Shown here one piece after another: positions 52,807 to 62,888 of a stretch of 64,000 nt of DNA. Numbering within the stretch: position 1 is the stretch's first letter; every line of letters begins with the position of its first letter. The translations under genes and the position numbers were made by a program. A model generated the notes under the pieces. It was not told the origin of the DNA. It did no database searches and saw only the letters and a list, made by a program, of their open reading frames with translations. Source of the DNA: Taklimakanibacter sp021828105 (lineage in GTDB: Bacteria > Pseudomonadota > Alphaproteobacteria > Rhizobiales > Aestuariivirgaceae); assembly GCA_021828105.1 (NCBI GenBank), contig JAKATG010000005.1:186001-250000 (forward strand). Reading direction: 5' to 3'.

Positions 52807-54471
52807 GTGAAGCTCAACCAATATGAAACGCTGCTGGCGCTGCAAGCCAGCCGCCGTACCATGCTCAAAGGTGCTGCCGCCCTGTCGGCGCTCGCCGCGA
52901 CCGGCGGGGTCACCGCTCTCAGCACCCCGGCTTTCGCGCAATCGGATCTGCGCACCGAGCTCCTGAAGGTTCCGGGTGTCGGCAAGGGATCGCCGACCGA
53001 TGCCGACTGGCAGAAGGTCGGTGAATTGTGCCTCGGCGCCACCAAGGCCAATGTGAAGGAGGGCGAGTTCAAGGGCGTCGAGCTCACCTTCATGGGCCTC
53101 AACAATCAGAACCTGCACAATCTCCTGTTCCGCGGCTTCCTCAAGCCATGGGAAGCCTATACCGGCGCCAAGATCAGCTGGATCGATCTCGCCCAGGCCG
53201 ACTACAATGCGAGACTCCAGCAATCGATCGCGACCGGCACGGTCGATTTCGACATTGTCGAGATGGGAGCGCCGTTCGAAGGCGATGTCTGCGGCAAGGG
53301 CCTCGCTTCCGAGATGCCCGACTGGGTCAAGACGCAGATCGAGATGGACGACTATGTCGGCTATCTGAAAGCCCCGGTCGGCACCTGGAACGGCAAGACC
53401 TATCGCATCTCGATCGACGGCGACTGCCACACCTTCAATTACCGCACCGACGTCTTCTCCGATGCCGAGCTCGCCAAGGCCTGGAAGGACGAAGGCCATC
53501 AGGGCGAATGGGCCGTTCCCAATACCTGGCAGAAGGTGCAGGAGGTCACCAAGTTCCTGAAAGGCAAGAAGGCCGCCGGGCAGGACGCCTATGGCTATCT
53601 CGATCCGGCCAAGGGCTGGGGCGGCTTCGGCTTCTATTTCCTCGAAAGCCGCGCCACGGCTTACGCCAAGCATCCGGACGACAAGGCCTGGCTCTTCGAC
53701 ATCGACACGATGAAGCCGCGCGTCAACAACCCGGCCTTCGTGCGCGCCATCCAGGATGTGATCGATGCGCTGCCGGCCGAGCCTGCGGACCAGCTCAATG
53801 CCGATCCGGGCACGACCGCCTTCCAGCAGTTCCTCGCCGGAACGGGCTCCATGCTCGCCTGGTGGGGCGATGTCGGCTCGATGGCCAAGACCAGCGACGG
53901 CTCGGTCATCGGCGACACCGTCGCCTTCTCCATCCTGCCGGGCTCGGACGATGTCTATAACGCGAAGACCGGCCAGTGGGACAAGCTGTCAACGGGTCCG
54001 AATTTCGCGCCGAACATGGCCTATATCGGCTGGGGCGTCTATGTGATGGCGAGAGTCGACAGCGATCCGGTCAAGCAGAAGGCGGCCTGGAGTGCCGCGG
54101 CCCACCTCGGCGGCAAGGACATCTCGCTGTGGACGGCCGCCTATCCGTCGGGCTTCCAGCCCTACCGCAACAGCCATTTCAACATCCCGGAATGGGTGGC
54201 GGCGGGCTATGACGAGGCCTTCATCTCGTCCTATCTCAAGTCGCAGTCCGACTCCTACAATCATCCCAATGCGGCGATCGAGCCCCGTATCCCCGGCATC
54301 TTCCAATATTACAGCGTCGCGGAGGACGAACTCGCCAAGATCTTTGCCGGCGGCGCCACGGCGCAAGCGGGAGCCGATGCGATCGCGGCCGCCTGGGAGA
54401 AGATCACCGACCAGATCGGACGCGAGAATCAGATCAAGCTCTACAAGGCGTCGCTCGGCGCCGGCGCCTGA
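52807..54471 (+). CDS. Sugar ABC substrate-binding protein, Tat-type signal
   Basis: A protein of 554 residues starting with GTG after AGGGAGG. The N-terminus has SRRTMLKGAAALSALAA, a twin-arginine-like signal, and an AFAQ cleavage site. The mature chain is a family 1-type sugar-binding protein (VELTFMGLNNQNLHNLLFRG, DFDIVEMGAPFEGDV). It delivers an unknown sugar to the permeases encoded downstream, from which it is separated by a strong hairpin. Confidence 0.88.
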   Translation: MKLNQYETLLALQASRRTMLKGAAALSALAATGGVTALSTPAFAQSDLRTELLKVPGVGKGSPTDADWQKVGELCLGATKANVKEGEFKGVELTFMGLNNQNLHNLLFRGFLKPWEAYTGAKISWIDLAQADYNARLQQSIATGTVDFDIVEMGAPFEGDVCGKGLASEMPDWVKTQIEMDDYVGYLKAPVGTWNGKTYRISIDGDCHTFNYRTDVFSDAELAKAWKDEGHQGEWAVPNTWQKVQEVTKFLKGKKAAGQDAYGYLDPAKGWGGFGFYFLESRATAYAKHPDDKAWLFDIDTMKPRVNNPAFVRAIQDVIDALPAEPADQLNADPGTTAFQQFLAGTGSMLAWWGDVGSMAKTSDGSVIGDTVAFSILPGSDDVYNAKTGQWDKLSTGPNFAPNMAYIGWGVYVMARVDSDPVKQKAAWSAAAHLGGKDISLWTAAYPSGFQPYRNSHFNIPEWVAAGYDEAFISSYLKSQSDSYNHPNAAIEPRIPGIFQYYSVAEDELAKIFAGGATAQAGADAIAAAWEKITDQIGRENQIKLYKASLGAGA

Positions 54472-54494
54472 AGCACACGCATTTGACATGCATC

Positions 54495-54525
54495 ATTCTG
54501 GTGGCGCAGCCTGCGCCACCAGAAT
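54495..54525 (+). promoter_or_regulatory. Strong intercistronic hairpin between binding-protein and permease genes
   Basis: Perfect 14-base arms (ATTCTGGTGGCGCA and its complement) with a three-base loop, 23 bases after the binding-protein stop. There is no T-run. It probably stabilises the upstream mRNA or limits read-through to the permeases. Confidence 0.65.
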
Positions 54526-54555
54526 TCCCTATTCCATTCGGATATTCTGGTTTTC

Positions 54556-55674
54556 ATGACGACAGCGCTGCCCGAAACCGCCGGCAAGGTGCATGAGCCG
54601 CCACCGCGCGCCGCCGTCGAGCCTGCCGCACCCTTAGGGCGATCGCTTCTGTGGGCGGCCTCGCTCGGCCTTGCCGCCATCGTGCTCTGGCAGGTTCTGT
54701 TCAAGGCGCAAGTGGTGGCGACGGGCTTCGACAACTGGCGCCCCGTCCTTTACGCCTTCCTCCTGTGGGCGGTGGCCGTCGGCGCCGCGCAAGTGCTCAT
54801 CCGTGGCGAGCGCGGCAAGCATGCGCTCTTCGTGCTGCCGGCCGTCGCCTTCACCGTCGCCATGGTGATCTTCCCGACCTTCTTCGGTCTCTATCTCGCT
54901 TTCATGAACTGGAACCTGAGCTCGCTGGCGGGACCTCAGTTCAACGGCCTCGACAATCTGCGGGCACTCCTCGGCGATGCCTATTTCTGGAACGCGCTGC
55001 GCAACATGGTCTATTACGTGCTGTTCGTGCTCGTCCAATATGCGATCGCCTTCGGCCTGGCGCTGCTCCTCAATGCCGAGATCAAGGCGCGCAAATTCTT
55101 CCGGGTCGCCTTCCTCCTGCCGTTCATGCTGAGCCCCGTGGCGGTGAGCTGGATGATCGGCAAATCGCTGATGGAATACCGCTTCGGCCCGGCGGCGACC
55201 CTGGCGCGGCATCTCGGCTGGGACAATCCCGCCTTCTTCACCACGCCCTGGATCGCGCGCCTCAGCATCGCCCTCATGGATGCCTGGGTGTGGATACCCT
55301 TCATCATGATCCTGCTGCTCGCCGGCCTCCAGGCCTTGCCGAAGGAAGTGCAGGAAGCGGCCAAGGTCGACGGCGCCAGCCCGTGGCAGTCCTTCTGGCA
55401 GATCACCTTTCCGCTCATGCTGCCGGTCAGCGTCACGGCGATCGTGCTCAAGGTCATCTTCCAGCTCAAGCTTGCCGATATCGTGATCAACGTGACGGCG
55501 GGCGGTCCGGGCGGGGCCACCGACACGGTGTCGAGCTTCATCTTCCGCGAATATCGCGACCGCTCCAATGTCGGCTATGGCACGATGCTGGCGGAATTCT
55601 ATCTGGTGATCATCATCATCTTCGTGACCTTGCTGCTCAAATTCGTGAGCCGCTTCATGCAGAGGACGAATTGA
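54556..55674 (+). CDS. Sugar ABC transporter permease, UgpA/MalF type
   Basis: A permease of 372 residues with a longer N-terminus than usual, holding extra hydrophobic segments (LLWAASLGLAAIVLWQVLF and YAFLLWAVAVGAAQVLI) before the standard six. The coupling loop is QEAAKVDGASPWQSFWQITF. The N-terminal extension recalls the extra segments of MalF. It pairs with the next gene, one base away. Confidence 0.88.
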   Translation: MTTALPETAGKVHEPPPRAAVEPAAPLGRSLLWAASLGLAAIVLWQVLFKAQVVATGFDNWRPVLYAFLLWAVAVGAAQVLIRGERGKHALFVLPAVAFTVAMVIFPTFFGLYLAFMNWNLSSLAGPQFNGLDNLRALLGDAYFWNALRNMVYYVLFVLVQYAIAFGLALLLNAEIKARKFFRVAFLLPFMLSPVAVSWMIGKSLMEYRFGPAATLARHLGWDNPAFFTTPWIARLSIALMDAWVWIPFIMILLLAGLQALPKEVQEAAKVDGASPWQSFWQITFPLMLPVSVTAIVLKVIFQLKLADIVINVTAGGPGGATDTVSSFIFREYRDRSNVGYGTMLAEFYLVIIIIFVTLLLKFVSRFMQRTN

Positions 55675-55675
55675 C

Positions 55676-56599
55676 ATGAGCGCCGTCGCGGAGAGGCAGG
55701 CGAAACGCGCGCAGAGCGGCACAGCCGATGCGGCGCGCATCTCGACGCGCGTCCTGATCTATGGCGCGCTCATCCTGTGGACCTTCATCTCGCTGTTCCC
55801 GATCTACTGGACGCTGACGACGTCGTTCAAGACCGCGGTCAATGTCACGCAAGGCCATCTCATTCCCTTCGTCGATTTCACGCCCGACTGGAAGGGCTGG
55901 CGCTCGCTCGGCCTGTCGCCCGACACGATCGGCCAGATCTCGACGGTCCGCGATGAATTCCTGAAGCGCTTCGAGAACAGCATCGTCGCCTCGCTCGGCG
56001 CCTCGGCGCTGGCGGTGGTGATCGGCTCGCTCGCGGCCTACGGCCTGAGCCGCTTCGACTACAAATTCGGCTGGATGCGCAACAAGGACATCTCCTTCTT
56101 CTTCCTGTCGCAGCTCATCCTGCCGCCGGTGGTGCTCGCCATGCCGTTCCTCGTCCTCTACAAGGAGCTGGCGCTGCTCGACACCCGCATCGGGCTCATC
56201 CTCATCTATACGCTGATGGTGCTGCCGATCGTGATCTGGATCATGCGCGACCAGTTCGACACGATCCCGATCGAGCTCGAGCAGGCGGCCCTTGTCGACG
56301 GCTGCTCGGTGTGGGGCGCGTTCCTGCGCATCGTCATCCCGATCGCGCTCCCCGGCATGGTGGCGGCCTTCATCCTCTCGGTCATATTGTGCTGGAACGA
56401 ATATTTCTTCGCCGCACTCCTCACCAGCACCAATGCCAAGACGCTGCCCGTCATGGTGGCGAGCCAGACCGGCTCGCAAGGCATCAACTGGTGGTCGATG
56501 GCGGCGCTCGCGACCGCGGCGATCGCGCCGCTCGTGGTGATCGGCGTGTTCCTCGAGCGCTATATCGTCAAAGGCCTGACGGCGGGCGCGGTCAAATAG
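55676..56599 (+). CDS. Sugar ABC transporter permease, UgpE/MalG type
   Basis: A permease of 307 residues with about six membrane segments, SLFPIYWTLTTSFKT near the first periplasmic loop, and the coupling loop EQAALVDGCSVWGAFLRIVI. It is the last gene of the operon and its 3' end overlaps the convergent AAA ATPase gene by 8 bases. Confidence 0.9.
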   Translation: MSAVAERQAKRAQSGTADAARISTRVLIYGALILWTFISLFPIYWTLTTSFKTAVNVTQGHLIPFVDFTPDWKGWRSLGLSPDTIGQISTVRDEFLKRFENSIVASLGASALAVVIGSLAAYGLSRFDYKFGWMRNKDISFFFLSQLILPPVVLAMPFLVLYKELALLDTRIGLILIYTLMVLPIVIWIMRDQFDTIPIELEQAALVDGCSVWGAFLRIVIPIALPGMVAAFILSVILCWNEYFFAALLTSTNAKTLPVMVASQTGSQGINWWSMAALATAAIAPLVVIGVFLERYIVKGLTAGAVK

Positions 56600-57146
56600 C
56601 GAGGCCAGTTCTGTCGAGCACGAAGCGCAGGCGTTCGTCGACCGGGGCGAGCGGCAGCATGGCAAGCTCGAAGCCCAATTCGCGATAGGTCTCCACGATC
56701 TTCAGACAGGTCCGTTCCGCTTCCTCCGGCGTCTGCTTGCGCTCTTCATCATTGGCGAAGATCTCGGCCCAATAGGGGGCGACGAAGACCAGCGGATTGT
56801 AGCGGAAGACCGATGCCGCCGTCGTCAGATGCGCCGGCACGGGACGATCCATGAGGCGCAAATAGGCGATGGTGTCGGGAATGCCGCGGTCGAAGAAGAC
56901 GAGCTCCGGCTCTTCGAGCGCCAGGCGATAGGAGCGCATCTCCCAGCCCAGCATCGCTTCGGCAAAGAGGCTTGGATCGTGCCAGGGAAGGGCGGGGCCC
57001 GAAATCGCGACCTGGTCCTGGATGACGGCGCGGCCAGCCTCGATGGTCCGGGCGAAGCCGGCTTTCTCCAGGGCATCGAGCAGTGTCGTCTTGCCGGCGC
57101 CTGGTCCGCCGGTGACGATGAAGAAGCGATCGGTGTTCTGGGACAT
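56592..57146 (-). CDS. AAA-type ATP/GTP-binding protein (AAA_28-like)
   Basis: A protein of 184 residues with a P-loop (FFIVTGGPGAGKTTLLDAL, about 8-26), an Asp/Arg pair in VFFDRGIPDTIAYL, and a helical C-terminus with an FDRG-type motif typical of small kinase-like AAA_28 proteins. The start MSQNTDRFF at 57146 fits the family; an upstream in-frame start at 57233 lies in a repeat. It may be a nucleotide or small-molecule kinase; the substrate is unknown. It is separated from the peptide ABC genes by a palindromic repeat. Confidence 0.82.
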   Translation of the reverse strand: MSQNTDRFFIVTGGPGAGKTTLLDALEKAGFARTIEAGRAVIQDQVAISGPALPWHDPSLFAEAMLGWEMRSYRLALEEPELVFFDRGIPDTIAYLRLMDRPVPAHLTTAASVFRYNPLVFVAPYWAEIFANDEERKQTPEEAERTCLKIVETYRELGFELAMLPLAPVDERLRFVLDRTGLAI

Positions 57147-57158
57147 GCGGTCTCCTTG

Positions 57159-57270
57159 ATCTCCCTCCCACGCGAAGCGGGGGAGGGTGGCGCGAAGCGC
57201 CGGGTGGGGCTCTCTCCAGCGGGAAGACCCCACCCCCGCCCTCCGGGCGTACCCGCAAGCGGGAGGGAGA
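57159..57270. repeat. Palindromic intergenic repeat, diverged relative of the long composite repeat
   Basis: CTCCC/GGGAG hairpins at both ends and a central GTGGGG/CCCCAC pair repeat the plan of 18499-18661 and 44104-44266 in shorter form. It fills the gap between the AAA ATPase and DppF-like genes. Confidence 0.65.
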
Positions 57271-57272
57271 AT

Positions 57273-58252
<980 letters not shown>

Positions 58253-58256
<4 letters not shown>

Positions 58257-59206
58257 GGGGCGGCCTTCAGGAAGCAGGCCGCGGCATGGGCGCCGCCTTC
58301 CAGCGCCGGCTTCTCGCCGCAGCGCTCGAAGCGCGACGGGCAACGCGGCGCGAAGGAGCAGCCCTTGGGCAGGTTGAAGAGGGAAGGCGGCGATCCCGGA
58401 ATGGACCTGAGACGCCGCGGCTTCTCACCCTCGAGCGGCGGAATCGAATCGAGCAGCGCCTTGGTGTAGGGATGGCGGGGCTCGAGCAGGATCTCGGGCT
58501 TGGTGCCGCGCTCGACGATGCGGCCCGAATACATCACCATCACGCGATCGGCCATCTCGGCGATCACGCCCATGTCGTGCGTGATGAAGACGACGGCCGA
58601 TTTATGGTCGCGGCGCAATTTGCGGATGAGGTCGAGGATCTGGGCCTGCACCGTGACGTCGAGCGCCGTCGTCGGCTCGTCGGCGATGAGGAGGGCCGGA
58701 TTGCAGGAGAGCGCCATGGCGATGACGGCGCGCTGACGCATGCCGCCGGAAAGCTGGTGCGGATAGCGGTGGATGGCTTCCTTAGGCTTCGGGATATTCA
58801 CTTCCGCCAGGAGGTCGATCGCGCGGGCTTGAGCGGCTTTCCTTCCAATCTTCTCATGCGCCATGATCTGCTCGGCGATCTGCCAGCCGATCGTGTAGAC
58901 CGGTGTCATCGCGGTCATCGGATCCTGGAAGATCATCGCGATCTCGCGGCCGCGGAGCGAACGCATCTCGCGCGGTTTCAGCCCTAAGAGCTCGCGGCCG
59001 CGGAACTTGATCGAGCCCTCGATCACCGCATTGGGATCGTTGATCAGGCCCATGACGGCCATGAGCGAGATCGTCTTGCCGGATCCCGATTCACCCACGA
59101 CGCCCAATATCTCGCTCTCCGCCACGTCGAAGGAGACGCCGTCGACGGCGCGCACGCGGCCATGCTCGGTGCGGAAGGAGATCTTGAGATCCCTGACCTC
59201 GAGCAT
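58253..59206 (-). CDS. Peptide ABC transporter ATPase, DppD/OppD type
   Basis: A protein of 317 residues with Walker A GESGSGKT, signature LSGGMRQR, Walker B LLIADEPTTALD, and the C-terminal Cys-rich GCSFAPRC motif of the oligopeptide ATPases. It is coupled to the DppB gene (1-base overlap) and to DppF (ATGA overlap). With DppF it drives the peptide importer. Confidence 0.9.
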
Positions 59207-60177
59207 CAGGCCGACCTCACGCGTGGATCGAGCACGATATAGACGATGTCGACCAGCGCATTGGCGAGCACGACGAAGAAGGACGCATAGATGACGGTCG
59301 TCATGATGATCGGCAGATCGAGATTCTGCAGCCCGTCATAAGTGAGCTTGCCGACACCCTGCAGCCCGAAGACGACCTCGGTCAGAAGGGCGGCGCCGCC
59401 GACCAGGGCGCCGAAATCGAGGCCGAACAGGGTGACGAAGCTGATGAGCGAGGTGCGCAAGGCATGGCGCAGGAGGATGCGCGTCTCCGACAGGCCCTTG
59501 GCGCGCGCGGTGCGGATATAATCCTCCTGCATCGCCTCGATGAGATTGGCCCTGAGGACGCGGCCATAGAGGCCGATATAAAGGATGGCGAGCGTGATCC
59601 ACGGGATGACGAGCGTCAGGAACCAGCCCTCGGGATCCTGGCTCAAGGGCTTGTAGCCGAGCGGCGGCACCCAGGAGAACAGCCAGGTATCGTGATAGCG
59701 GCTCTGGGTGATGAGATTCATGACCTCGCCCAGCCAAAAGACCGGCATGGCGCAACCGATGAGGCCGAAGGCCATGAGGCCCTTGTCGATGATGCTGCCG
59801 CGCGTCGCCGCGGCGAGGATGCCGACCAGCATGCCGAAGACGACCCAGAGGACCGCGGCGCCGATCACCAGCGATAGCGTCACCGGGATGGTGTCGAAGA
59901 CCGCCGGCACGACCTTCCAGCCGCGATTGACGAAGGAGGTCAAGTCCTGGGTGACGAATATCTTCTTCATCATGGTCAAATACTGGACCCAGATCGGCTG
60001 ATCGAAACCGAAGCTCTTGCGCACCGCCTCCAGGGTCTCGGGCGAGGCGTTGCGGCCGGCGATGCGAGAGGCGGGATCGGCTCCGGGCGTCACGAAGAAG
60101 ATCAGGAAGACCAGCACGCTGATGCCGAACATCACGAAGACCATCTGGCCGAAGCGGCGGATGAGGGCGAGCAGCAT
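59206..60177 (-). CDS. Peptide ABC transporter permease, DppB/OppB type
   Basis: A permease of 323 residues starting MLLALIRRFGQMVFVMFGIS, with the FFVTPGADPA periplasmic segment, about six membrane segments, and the coupling loop EDYIRTARAKGLSETRILLR. It starts at 60177, sharing one base with the stop of the DppC gene. A longer reading frame upstream belongs to another frame of DppC. Confidence 0.88.
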   Translation of the reverse strand: MLLALIRRFGQMVFVMFGISVLVFLIFFVTPGADPASRIAGRNASPETLEAVRKSFGFDQPIWVQYLTMMKKIFVTQDLTSFVNRGWKVVPAVFDTIPVTLSLVIGAAVLWVVFGMLVGILAAATRGSIIDKGLMAFGLIGCAMPVFWLGEVMNLITQSRYHDTWLFSWVPPLGYKPLSQDPEGWFLTLVIPWITLAILYIGLYGRVLRANLIEAMQEDYIRTARAKGLSETRILLRHALRTSLISFVTLFGLDFGALVGGAALLTEVVFGLQGVGKLTYDGLQNLDLPIIMTTVIYASFFVVLANALVDIVYIVLDPRVRSA

Positions 60178-61190
60178 CAGTCGCCCCCGAGCCTGACCTT
60201 GGAGCGCGGGTCGAGCGCATCGCGAAGCCCGTCGCCCAGCACATTGAGGACGAGCACGGTGAGCGCGATGGCGATGCCGGGTGCCAGCGCCACCATGGGA
60301 CGCGTATAGAGGAGGCCCTGGCCGTCCTGGATGATGGTGCCCCAGCTCGCATCGGGCGGCTGCACGCCGATCGACAGGAAGGACAACGCCGATTCGGTCA
60401 GCATGTTGATGGCGAGCATCAAGGGCGCGAAGACGATGAGCGTCGTCGACACATTGGGCAGGATGTCGCGCAAGAGGATGCGGTGCTCGGGCACGCCGAG
60501 GCCGATGGCGGCGAGGACAAACTCGCTCTGCCGCAAAGCCAGGACCTGGCCGCGGATCGGGCGCGCTATGTAGGGAATGTAGACGATGCCGATGATGAAG
60601 ATCGGCAGCCACAGGCTGCCCGCCTCGAGCACGATGAGGCCGAGATCGATGCCGTGGGCGATGAGCACGATCGAGAGCGAGATCGCCAGAAGATAGACCG
60701 GGAAGGCCCAGAGCACATCGAGGATGCGCGACAGGATCGTGTCGGTGATGCCGCCGAAGAAGCCGGCGACGAGCCCGACGATCGTGGCGACGACAAGCGT
60801 GATGATGGTGGAGGCGCCGGCGATCAGGAGCGAGTTGCGCCCGCCATAAAGCAGCCGCGCCATGACATCGCGGCCCTGATTGTCGGCGCCGAGGAAGTAG
60901 CTGCCGATTTGCCAGGTGGGACCGATCGGGGTGTAGCCTAGCCCCAAGCCTTCGGTCGACTGCTCCATCACCGGCACTTGCTGGCCGTTGATCTCGACGG
61001 TGGCGTCAAGCGTCGAGCGGAAGGGATCGGTATCGGCGAAGGACGCGTAGGCCGGCGCCAGGAGGCAGAGCACGACGATGAGGCAGAAAACCGCGAGACA
61101 GACCATGGCGGCATTGTCGCGCGAGAGCTTGCGCAGAGCCGTGGCCCAGGGGCCACGGCTAAAACGCACGGACGCAACCGCGTCGGTCAT
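60177..61190 (-). CDS. Peptide ABC transporter permease, DppC/OppC type
   Basis: A permease of 337 residues with an N-terminal cytosolic tail before the first segment (MVCLAVFCLIVVLCLLAPAY), the FLGADNQGRDVMARLLYGGR signature of OppC/DppC and about six segments. It comes before the DppB gene in the operon, the reverse of the usual B-C order. It follows the binding-protein gene by 14 bases. Confidence 0.88.
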   Translation of the reverse strand: MTDAVASVRFSRGPWATALRKLSRDNAAMVCLAVFCLIVVLCLLAPAYASFADTDPFRSTLDATVEINGQQVPVMEQSTEGLGLGYTPIGPTWQIGSYFLGADNQGRDVMARLLYGGRNSLLIAGASTIITLVVATIVGLVAGFFGGITDTILSRILDVLWAFPVYLLAISLSIVLIAHGIDLGLIVLEAGSLWLPIFIIGIVYIPYIARPIRGQVLALRQSEFVLAAIGLGVPEHRILLRDILPNVSTTLIVFAPLMLAINMLTESALSFLSIGVQPPDASWGTIIQDGQGLLYTRPMVALAPGIAIALTVLVLNVLGDGLRDALDPRSKVRLGGD

Positions 61191-61204
61191 AAATCAATCC
61201 TGGA

Positions 61205-62863
61205 TCACTGCACCCAGGACTGCGTCACCATCCAGTAATATTGCGAGTTGAACTGGAAATTGCCGACGCGCTTGGAGACGAAATCGAGATGCTTCGGCGT
61301 GAACAGGCCCGCAGCCGGCGCCTTGTCGGTCACCGCCTTGTCGATCTCGGCCCACATCTTGTTGGCGGCCGCCGGATCCTCGACGCCGAGATCGAGCGCC
61401 TTCTTCATCTTGTCGTTGATCTCCTTGTCGCAGAAGCCCGCGATGTTGACGGATGAATCGGAGCCTTCGTGGAAGCTCTCGCAGCCGAACAGCACATAGA
61501 GGAAGTCGGAGGCCGCAGGATAGTCCTGGTACCACTGGGTGATCGACATCTGCACCTTGTTGTTGGTGTTCTGGATGTAGGTGAACTGGATATTGGCCGA
61601 GATCGGCTTGACCTCCGCCTGATAGCCGAGCTCATTCAGAACACTCTGCAAATAGACGCCGATCGACTTCGATATTGCCTTGTCCTCGGCGATGATCGTC
61701 ACCTTCTGGCCCTTGGTGCCCGATTCCTCGACCAGCTTCTTGGCCTTATCCATGTCGGGCGCCGACCATTTGGTTCCCGGGTCCTTGGTGAAGGGGCAAT
61801 AGGGCTCATGCCCGGGGAAGCCCGGGGGCAGGACCTGGCACACGGGTGAAGCGAGCACCGGGCCGCCGAAGATCTTGACCAGCGCGTTGCGGTCGATGGC
61901 ATAGGACACGGCCTGGCGCGCCTTTTCGTTGTCGAACGGGGCGAGCCTGGTGTTCATCGGCAGATACCACCAGGCGGTGAGCGGCGTCACATGCACCTGG
62001 TCCTTGTTCTTGGTGCCGATCTCGCCCAGGCGGTCAGCGGGGATTTCATCGAACAGCCAGTCGGCCTCGCCATTCTGGATGGCGGTCACCGCGGCTTCCT
62101 CGCTCAGCCCGAAATCATACTGGACCTTGTCGGGATAGCCGTCGGGCTGGGCCTCTTCGCTCCACACCTTGAAATGCGGATTACGCTCCATGACCAGGGC
62201 CTTGTTGGGATCGTAAGAGGTGAACATGTAAGGCCCGGTGCCGGGAATGATCTCGGTGCCCGCATCTTTCGTCGGCGCATCGGCCGGCAGGATCACCGCA
62301 TGCGGAAGACCCAGCTTTTGGAAGAACTCGGCATCCGGCTGGTTGAGGTTGATGGTGACCGTGCCCTTCGCCTCGTCGCCGATCACGCCGCCTTCGAGCG
62401 TGCAGTTGGCGGGATCGGCCAGGCACTTGTCGGCGCCGACGATGACGGCGAAAAAGGAGCCCGAGGTCGGGCTCGAGACTTTGAAGATGCGCTGCAAGGA
62501 GGCGACGACATCCTTCACGCCAAGCTCGCGGCCGTCGGAGAATTTGATGCCTTTGCGGATCTTGAACACATAGGTCTTGCCGCTGTTCTCGGGCACCGGC
62601 AGCTCTTCGGCGATATCGGCGACGATCTTGAAGCCTTCCTCGCCCGCCGCCTTCTTGAAGGTGACGAGGCCGTCATAGGTCGGCTGATAGAGGCTCCAGT
62701 ATTGCAAAGTGTAGTTGATATGCGGATCGAGCGACCCGCCGGCAGATTTGGCGAGAAGACGGATCGTGCCGCCGCGATGCTCGGCTTTATACTCGGCAAA
62801 GGATGTGCCGCTCATTGCAGTCAAAAGCAGGGCCGCGGCGCCTGCCAGCAACCATTTCTTCAT
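61205..62863 (-). CDS. Peptide ABC substrate-binding protein, family 5
   Basis: A protein of 552 residues with a Sec-type signal (MKKWLLAGAAALLLTAMSGT, SFA cleavage). The mature chain is a family 5 SBP (RGGTIRLLAKSAGGSLDPHI, FKIRKGIKFSDGRELGVKDV, GTGPYMFTSYDPNKALVMER). This family binds peptides, though some members take other solutes. Following a prolyl aminopeptidase gene by 25 bases suggests peptide uptake and cleavage. The ligand is not shown. Confidence 0.9.
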   Translation of the reverse strand: MKKWLLAGAAALLLTAMSGTSFAEYKAEHRGGTIRLLAKSAGGSLDPHINYTLQYWSLYQPTYDGLVTFKKAAGEEGFKIVADIAEELPVPENSGKTYVFKIRKGIKFSDGRELGVKDVVASLQRIFKVSSPTSGSFFAVIVGADKCLADPANCTLEGGVIGDEAKGTVTINLNQPDAEFFQKLGLPHAVILPADAPTKDAGTEIIPGTGPYMFTSYDPNKALVMERNPHFKVWSEEAQPDGYPDKVQYDFGLSEEAAVTAIQNGEADWLFDEIPADRLGEIGTKNKDQVHVTPLTAWWYLPMNTRLAPFDNEKARQAVSYAIDRNALVKIFGGPVLASPVCQVLPPGFPGHEPYCPFTKDPGTKWSAPDMDKAKKLVEESGTKGQKVTIIAEDKAISKSIGVYLQSVLNELGYQAEVKPISANIQFTYIQNTNNKVQMSITQWYQDYPAASDFLYVLFGCESFHEGSDSSVNIAGFCDKEINDKMKKALDLGVEDPAAANKMWAEIDKAVTDKAPAAGLFTPKHLDFVSKRVGNFQFNSQYYWMVTQSWVQ

Positions 62864-62888
62864 TGGACGTCTCCCTAGGGTTTGGTTT

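Noticed and set aside
56600..57233. A longer form of the AAA protein starting at 57233
   Set aside because: The extra N-terminus would be coded by the palindromic repeat; the ATG at 57146 gives the family-like start just before the P-loop.
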